Shown: in pieces, positions 1-5,000 of the stretch | How positions within the stretch are numbered: position 1 is the first letter of the stretch | How the letters are laid out: each line of letters opens with the position of its first letter | The notes under the pieces: generated by a model | Database searches by the model: none | Told to the model about the DNA's origin: nothing | What the model saw: the letters and a program-made list of their open reading frames with translations, nothing else | Made by a program: the position numbers and the translations under genes | Source of the DNA: Acidobacteriota bacterium | GTDB lineage: Bacteria; Acidobacteriota; Terriglobia; Terriglobales; Acidobacteriaceae | Direction: 5' to 3' | Assembly: GCA_021781255.1 (NCBI GenBank) | Contig: JAJXXG010000089.1 | Location: forward strand, 1 to 5,337 | Length of the DNA: 5,337 nt

Positions 1-981
1 TACCTCACCGGTTCTGGAGCCGCTTGCCGTTGCAATGCCCCAGGCCATCGCGGGCGTGTTGTGCGCCAGACCGAATCGTCCATCCGGCCCCAGCAGGATA
101 ATTCCGCCGTGTCCGCCAAGTCGATTGTAGAGATAGGCAATGGCCTCGCGCGCGGTCAGCTCCGGTGAGGTACCCGCGGCCACACGGTCCGTGGCCCACT
201 TGCCAAGCACCAGCTTCATAATCGGCTCACCCCAGCCCGTGAGCGAAACCGCCGCCGCAAGGTTGTCCGCATAGCAGCCGCAGCCGATCAGCGACGAGTC
301 GCCCACGCGCCCCGGCGTCTTGTTCAGCGTGCCGCCGGTCGAGGTCGCCGCCGCCAGATTGCCGCGCATGTCCAGCGCAACAGCGCCCACGGTGTCGTGA
401 GAGTTGTCATCGTGCGCGTACGCGGTCTCAGGGCTTTTGTCGTCCTTGTGGCCGGAGAAGGTATCATCCGCAAGTCCGGCCGCCTGCCGTGCCTGCGCTG
501 CGGCCAGCCGCTCGCGCTCGCGCTCCAGCACCAGTTCGGAATTGTCGATGAGGCTCATGCCGTGGGCCAGCGCAAACTGCTCCGCGCCGGTGCCGACAAA
601 ATAGACATGCGGGCTCTCTTCCAGCACCAGCCGCGCCGCCTGGATGGGATTGCGCAGCCGCTCGACGCAAGCCACGCCGCCTGCCTTCATGCGGCCGCCA
701 TCCATCAGCAGCGCGTCAAGCTGCACGCGCCCGTCGGACGTGAGAAAGCTGCCGCGGCCCGCATCAAACGTCGGATCGTCTTCAAGGATTGTGACGGCTG
801 CCTCGACCGCATCCACAGCGGAGCCGCCGCGGGACAGTACCGCATAGCCGGCGTCCAGGGCATTCTGCACACCGGCCTCGTGCGCCACGGCCGCATCCGG
901 CGGAATGGCCCAGGCTCCGCCGTGAACTAGAAGGATTGGATCGTGTGTAACTGGCGAACTCACTCGCTTATGGTAGTGCAT
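1..981 (-). CDS. iaaA: Isoaspartyl peptidase / L-asparaginase (Ntn hydrolase), 3' end cut by window edge
   Basis: The 327 visible codons translate to a plant-type asparaginase. These enzymes hydrolyse isoaspartyl dipeptides and L-asparagine; the precursor cleaves itself before a threonine, which becomes the nucleophile of the beta subunit. Seen here: an N-terminal LLVHGGAW strand (17-24), the loop FDAGRG...LDALLMDGG (72-97), a charged, probably flexible linker (about 155-195), and the cleavage site HD|TVGAVALD with Thr197. Then come TSTGG (213-217), GRVGDS (224-229) and LTG (247-249). With an offset of 18, Thr197, Thr215, Arg225, Asp228, Thr248 and Gly249 match E. coli IaaA Thr179, Thr197, Arg207, Asp210, Thr230 and Gly231, so it should be active. 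FDAG replaces the commoner FNAG. Only some final residues are missing (the E. coli protein has 321). The start is uncertain: ATG at 981 has GGTGGA directly against it, and an in-frame GTG at 963 also leaves the whole domain. No signal peptide is seen, so it is probably cytoplasmic. Confidence 0.95.
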   Translation of the reverse strand, partial: MHYHKRVSSPVTHDPILLVHGGAWAIPPDAAVAHEAGVQNALDAGYAVLSRGGSAVDAVEAAVTILEDDPTFDAGRGSFLTSDGRVQLDALLMDGGRMKAGGVACVERLRNPIQAARLVLEESPHVYFVGTGAEQFALAHGMSLIDNSELVLERERERLAAAQARQAAGLADDTFSGHKDDKSPETAYAHDDNSHDTVGAVALDMRGNLAAATSTGGTLNKTPGRVGDSSLIGCGCYADNLAAAVSLTGWGEPIMKLVLGKWATDRVAAGTSPELTAREAIAYLYNRLGGHGGIILLGPDGRFGLAHNTPAMAWGIATASGSRTGEV

Positions 982-1046
982 TCCACCAGCCAGCGGACGT
1001 GCGCACGCTTCTCGACGCGCACAAAGCGGCAAACTGTCTCACCGCA

Positions 1047-1058
1047 GGGGTGCACCCC
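1047..1058. promoter_or_regulatory. Perfect 12-bp palindrome, possible operator
   Basis: GGGGTGCACCCC is a perfect inverted repeat with no spacer. It lies 66 bases upstream of the peptidase ATG and just downstream (minus strand) of the TTGACA box at 1070-1065, where a dimeric regulator could block transcription. I cannot name a regulator, and a GC-rich 12-mer palindrome can occur by chance. Confidence 0.25.
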
Positions 1059-1199
1059 ATTCAATGTCAACAGGGCCGCCCAGGAGCACACGGCCTAAGT
1101 TGCTGAAAATAATAGCGAGATGATCACCCCCGTAGTTTGCATGGAATTACGGCGACATTCGCTATTCTTGAAACATTCATTAGGAAAAAGACGTGAACA

Positions 1200-1345
1200 A
1201 GGGAGAGCGTGTCAGTCTCTCCTAACTCGTTTCGGACTCCTTCCGCGGATTCGCTGCCGCAGAGAAGAGGCTGAAAGCACAATCCGGACTCCAGTGCAGC
1301 GTGGATTGGCGCTGTATGGGCGAAGGCATGTGATGCATCCGCATG
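1200..1345 (+). ncRNA. Possible structured leader or small RNA ahead of the terminator, family not recognised
   Basis: Several local stems can be drawn on the plus strand. GGAGAG/CTCTCC (1202-1207, 1217-1222) encloses a 9-base loop. A longer imperfect hairpin uses GCGG/CCGC, CTTC/GAAG and CGGA/TCCG between about 1234 and 1287. CAGTGC/GCGCTG near 1295-1320 has an 11-base loop and one G-U pair. Together with the terminator that follows they suggest a transcribed, structured RNA of roughly 150-200 bases, either an attenuated leader of the downstream gene or a free small RNA. I do not recognise the core of 6S RNA, SRP RNA, tmRNA or any riboswitch class I know, and no promoter is certain. Confidence 0.25.
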
Positions 1346-1380
1346 GGCGGATCCCCTGGGGATTCGCCTTTTTCTTTTTC
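1346..1380 (+). terminator. Intrinsic (Rho-independent) terminator
   Basis: GGCGGATCCC (1346-1355) pairs with GGGATTCGCC (1359-1368) in a 10-bp stem with one G-T wobble and the 3-base loop CTG. It is followed at once by T5-C-T5 (1369-1379). This is a textbook plus-strand terminator. It sits 50 bases upstream of the small gene at 1430, so it either ends a short upstream transcript or acts as an attenuator for that gene. A 6-bp stem, ATCCGC/GCGGAT (1337-1342, 1347-1352), overlaps its left arm and would exclude it. Confidence 0.75.
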
Positions 1381-1429
1381 AGCGGAAGAGAAGGCGTACC
1401 GTGAAAGGCTGTCCGGGAATGGCGGACAG

Positions 1430-1771
1430 ATGAACGAATCGGAACCGAAGCCCGTGGCGATGTACCTGCCGCGGACGCAGGAAAGCAAGTACAGCGGCGC
1501 AGAGGATTTGCGCGTGGCGGCCGACATGGTGCTCGAAGAGAGCAGTGTTGAAATCGCCAGGGCGCTCGCCAGGAGCTCCCTGGAAGGCCACCTACAAAGC
1601 GTCAAATTCCTGTACGATTTGGCCGAGTATCATCAGAAGCTCGGTAAAGGCGAGATCGCCCGGCAAATCCGCAGCCTGGCAGGCGAATGGGCGGCTGAGC
1701 CGGAGTGGCTCGCGGAAATGAGCGAGCAGGACGCGGAAACAGCGGGCGGGAGCCGCGAACCGGAAGGTTGA
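1430..1771 (+). CDS. Hypothetical 113-residue acidic, probably helical protein
   Basis: I do not recognise a characterised family. The protein starts MNESEPKPVAMYLP and has a predicted helical core from about residue 24 to 91 with regular hydrophobic spacing (VAADMVLEE, IARALARSSLEG, SVKFLYDLAEYHQKLG, EIARQIRSLAGEW). It ends in an acidic, Gly/Ser-rich tail. There is no signal peptide, membrane segment, cysteine or zinc motif, so it is probably a soluble cytoplasmic protein; the helices might pack as a helical bundle. I chose the ATG at 1430 because the only earlier in-frame ATG (1343) would place the terminator stem and its T-tract inside the gene. GGGAA at 1415-1419 is a modest ribosome binding site 10 bases upstream. 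The stop codon TGA (1769-1771) lies within a hairpin. It is on the same strand as the giant exported protein 152 bases downstream, but no functional link can be read from the sequence. Confidence 0.7.
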   Translation: MNESEPKPVAMYLPRTQESKYSGAEDLRVAADMVLEESSVEIARALARSSLEGHLQSVKFLYDLAEYHQKLGKGEIARQIRSLAGEWAAEPEWLAEMSEQDAETAGGSREPEG

Positions 1772-1784
1772 TGGAACTTTCCGG
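1760..1784 (+). other. Hairpin straddling the stop codon of the small gene
   Basis: CCGGAAGGTT (1760-1769) pairs with AACTTTCCGG (1775-1784) over 10 bp with one G-T wobble; the 5-base loop GATGG carries the last two bases of the TGA. No T-tract follows, so it is not a canonical terminator. It may mark or protect the 3' end of the message. Confidence 0.4.
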
Positions 1785-1839
1785 CTGCGCGACACGACAG
1801 CATCCAACAGAAACAATGAGCTGACAGCAAGGCGGTAAT

Positions 1840-1885
1840 GGCTCTCTCTCCGCGCGGGCGCAGAAACCCGCGCGGGGAGCGAGCC
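1840..1885. repeat. Long GC-rich inverted repeat (19-bp stem) upstream of the exported protein
   Basis: The arms 1840-1858 and 1867-1885 pair over all 19 positions, with two G-T wobbles and no mismatch, around the 8-base loop CGCAGAAA. Read on the plus strand, the wobbles form G-U pairs in RNA; the minus-strand RNA would have A-C mismatches at the same places, so the plus-strand transcript is the better fold. No T-tract follows on either strand. It ends 38 bases before the ATG of the giant gene, which suits a leader stem-loop or a T-less terminator for the gene before it. Confidence 0.6.
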
Positions 1886-1908
1886 GTGGCTTCGTCGGCA
1901 AATAGGCA

Positions 1909-1913
1909 AAGGA
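1909..1913 (+). promoter_or_regulatory. Ribosome binding site of the exported protein
   Basis: AAGGA lies 10 bases before the ATG at 1924, in an A-rich stretch directly after the GC-rich stem-loop. It supports this start, which also gives a complete signal peptide; a later in-frame ATG at 1972 would cut the signal peptide in half. Confidence 0.7.
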
Positions 1914-1923
1914 AAATACACGC

Positions 1924-2013
1924 ATGAAGCTCACAAAAACAACGTGGATTCGCGCCGGAAGATGGGTAGGGATGTTCCTGATCGGTTTGGCATGGGCCTG
2001 GGTGGCCTGCGCG
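1924..2013 (+). other. Sec signal peptide of the exported protein (residues 1-30)
   Basis: Basic residues at K2, K5, R10 and R13 precede a hydrophobic core from W14 to V27 (WVGMFLIGLAWAWV) and an A-C-A site at 28-30, with predicted cleavage before Q31. A lipoprotein reading at Cys29 is less likely, because the residue at -3 would be Trp rather than Leu. Confidence 0.85.
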
Positions 2014-5000
2014 CAGACAATCAGCACAACCACGGTGCAGGGAACGGTGTATCTGGCCAATGGTGCGCCCGGCTCAGGAACTCTGCTGCTGAGCTGGCCT
2101 GCCTTTACCACCGCGGGCGGCAACGCCGTTGCTGCGGGCCGCACCAGCGCGACCATCGGCACGGACGGCTTTGTGAGCGTGAATCTGGTTCCCAACCTGG
2201 GCTCCTCGCCCGCAGGCTTGTTTTACACCGCCGTCTATAACATGAGCAACGGCGCCACAAGCACGGAGTATTGGGTGGTGCCCGCTGCGGCGCAGGCAAC
2301 CATCGCGCAGGTGCGCGCGCAGGTGATGCCCGCGGCCCAGGCCTTGCAGGCCGTAACCAAGGCCTATGTGGACCAGGCAATTCAAACTGCATCGACGTCT
2401 CTCTCGCCCTCTGGCGGCACGCTGTACAGCCCGCTCTACCTCAGCGGCGATCCCACCCAGGCGCTGCAGGCGGCAGACAAGCACTACGTCGATTCGAGCT
2501 TTGCGCTGGCGCTGCCCCTGTCCGGCGGAACACTGACGGGCCCCGGCTATGCTGTCTCTGATCCGCCGGGCGGCGCGCAGGCACGCAATCAATTCGCCAC
2601 GCAGCACTATGCTGACACTTCGCAGCGCTACAACGTGAAGGACGTCGGTGCCGCGGGAAATGGCCGTGCCGGCACAGTGACCACCGCAACCGCGGGCGGC
2701 ATTACGACAGTGACCTGCAATGCGTGCTCGTTCACATCAGCGGACGCAGGCAAGACCATCAACATTCCCGGCGCAGGAGCCGCGTATCTGCAAGGCGGAA
2801 CACTCGGCACGGCGACCGCCGCCATCAACTCCAGCGGCGTGGTCACAGGCGTTTCGTTCTCCGGCTACAGCGGCCTGCCAGTGAGCGCGACCATCCCGGT
2901 CACATTCTCCAGCGCAGGCTCCGCCCCTGCCGTGACGGCCAAAGGCTACATCACCACCGACGGCAGCGGCGTGCCCACGATGCACATCTGGGTGGGCGGC
3001 ATGGACTATGCTGCCGCGCCCACAATCTCCGCTGGATGGGCACAGGACGGAGCGCGAGTGCTGCCAGGCGCTGGACTCAAGACGACCATCGCCTCCGTGG
3101 TGGACGCAACGCATGTCACGCTCACCACGGCCGCCACAACAGACGTGACGACCGGCGCGCAGGCGTACTACGGCGCCGACGACACAACAGCGCTGAACGC
3201 CGCAATGCAGGCAATTCTGTCGCAGTCCATCAACTGGGCAAATGGAGGCGAGCAGTTCTTTGTGCCGTGCGGAACTTATCTGATTTCAGGCGCGCTCACG
3301 GTGAACAACAGCAGCGCCGTACCTACCGGATTCAGAATCCTCGGCTCGGCGATGGGCTGCGTTAAGCTCGTGCAGTTGGCGGACAACACGCCCATCCTCA
3401 ACTTTACCCAGGGCGGCGCGTGGGGATTTCAGGTCAGCGATCTCAGCTTCGACTATGCGAATTACCAGCCGCCGAACTTCACCAATTCTGTCAGCGTCTA
3501 TTTCAACGCCAGCGGGAGCGGCAGCAACTTCTTCGCCTGGGATATGAGCCGCCTGATGTTCCTTGGCGGCTTTCGCGGCATCGGCATCGGCAATGCGAAC
3601 CAGTCCGTGTGGGGATACACCATTGATCGCGTCACCGGCGGCAGCGGGCTGACTGGCGCCACACTCTATCTCTCGAATGCAGGCGGCGATCCGCGCATTC
3701 AAATCAGGCACATCTACAGCACCCAGACGGTGGGCGAACCCGTCATTTCCACCAGCGTGGCGGGCAGCGTCACCGCTTCGTCCATTGAAGCGGACAACGC
3801 GTATGGCACCGTCTTCAGCCTGCTGGGAAATCACCTGCAACTGAACGACGCGGAATGCGAACTGTGCTACAGAGCCGCGAATGGGCAGTATCTCGTCGTC
3901 GCGTATGCCTCTGATGTGAACGTGCGCGGCTCCGACGATCATGCCATTCCGCCGAACATTGGCTCCCCGATTTCGGTGATTGAATATCAAACAACTTCAG
4001 CCCCCACGCTTGTCGCCGGCTCGGTCGACATTCAGCAATCCGTAGTGAAGGTGGATCCCTGCTATGGAATCTCCAGCGGATGCACGCCGCCCGCGCATTA
4101 CGCCTACATCGGCCAGGACAACCAGTTGACGGCGCAGACATTCAAGGGCAATTTTGTCTACGCTGCGCCGCCCGAGACTTTGTCAGGAAGCGGAATGTTG
4201 AACGCCGGCAGCAACTCGCTGCTGTTCGGTTCCGTAACGCAACAGAATCTCGCCACATCAGACGGCATGTACGTGATTCCCAACGCCAGCTCACCCTACA
4301 ATGTGGACGCGTCCAAAGCCGTCTATCAGAAGCTCGTGCTGCCGGCGAATATCGGCAATTCCGATTTCTCGTTTCAGAATGGCTGGACCGGCGCAAAGGT
4401 TCGCGTGCGCCTGATCCAGCCGCCACAGGGCGCTGGTCCGTTCACCGTGAGCAGCCCCAATAATGTACTGGGCCTCGTGCCGCCTCCTGCGACCAATGGC
4501 GCGGGCAGCGGCTCGGGCGCTGCATGCACGGCGACAATTGGAAGCGGCGGCGTAAGCAGCGTGTCCTGCTCGGGCGGAACAGGGTATCCGGCCAACACGC
4601 CGATCTGGCTGCAATTTACGGGCGGCGCAACAACGCCGTACGCGCAGGCGGCTGCGTACATTACCACCGATGCAAGCGGCAACCTGACAGGCAGCGCGTC
4701 GATGGTCTCCAATGGCGCGGGGTATACATCAGTGCCTTCCGTCGGAGTTGGCGTGGCGTGGAGTGAGCAGGCATTCACTTTCAACGAAAGCCTGCAAAAG
4801 TGGGTGGCGGACGGCCCGGCAAAGCTGTTTGACGGCATCGCACTCACAACACAACAGGCCGCTGCTGCTACCCTGCCTGCTGTTACGGCTACTGGGCCGG
4901 TGACGGGCACTTCCATAAATACCGTTGTCAATGCGGCTCAGAAGTGCACCACTCCAGGCACTCTCGATCAGTCCTGCATTGCCAACTCTCTTGCCGCAAG

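Larger units (their letters stand above)
982..1429. other. Divergent non-coding region between the peptidase gene and the small plus-strand gene
   Basis: I find no credible protein gene in these 448 bases. For the minus-strand gene there is a perfect TTGACA box (minus strand, 1070-1065) without a recognisable -10 at normal spacing, and a GTGCGC/GCGCAC inverted repeat (999-1004, 1017-1022) in its likely leader. For the plus strand the best -10-like hexamer is AATAAT (1108-1113) with a weak AGCACA 17 bases upstream. A second weak pair is TTGCAT (1137-1142) with GCTATT (1161-1166). The right half is rich in hairpins and ends in the intrinsic terminator listed separately. Promoter calls here are guesses from hexamers only. 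Confidence 0.6.

Noticed and set aside
397..930. Open plus-strand frame of 177 codons
   Set aside because: It lies wholly antisense to the isoaspartyl peptidase gene, whose conserved motifs fix the true frame; it is a by-product of GC-rich codons.
1168..1380. 6S RNA or another housekeeping RNA of about 200 bases
   Set aside because: The length and terminator fit, but the 5' and 3' parts do not pair into the long closing stem with a central bubble, and no known conserved core is present.
1120..1404. Open plus-strand frame of 94 codons starting MITPVVCMEL
   Set aside because: It has no ribosome binding site, an unnatural Arg-rich composition, and runs straight through the intrinsic terminator (its FFFFS is the T-tract).
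1343..1432. Upstream ATG start (1343) for the small gene, adding 29 residues
   Set aside because: It would put the terminator stem and T-tract inside the coding sequence; the ATG at 1430 avoids this. The extension AEEKAYRERL looks somewhat protein-like, so the rejection is not absolute.
1222..1605. Minus-strand frame of 127 codons
   Set aside because: It is antisense to the small plus-strand gene and crosses the terminator; composition and start context are not gene-like.
1998..2013. Lipoprotein signal at Cys29 of the exported protein
   Set aside because: The residues before Cys29 are Trp-Val-Ala, lacking Leu at -3; an ordinary A-C-A cleavage site before Gln31 fits better.
1602..2607. Two overlapping minus-strand frames (197 and 177 codons)
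   Set aside because: They are antisense to the end of the small gene and the N-terminal part of the exported protein; Arg/Ala-rich shadows without motifs.
2724..3365. Plus-strand frame of 213 codons
   Set aside because: It is in another frame of the exported protein, extremely Arg/His-rich, and has no ribosome binding site; a frame-shifted shadow, not an overlapping gene.
3286..3990. Minus-strand frame of 234 codons
   Set aside because: It is antisense to the first beta-helix; its protein-like look comes from the regular codon bias of the real gene.
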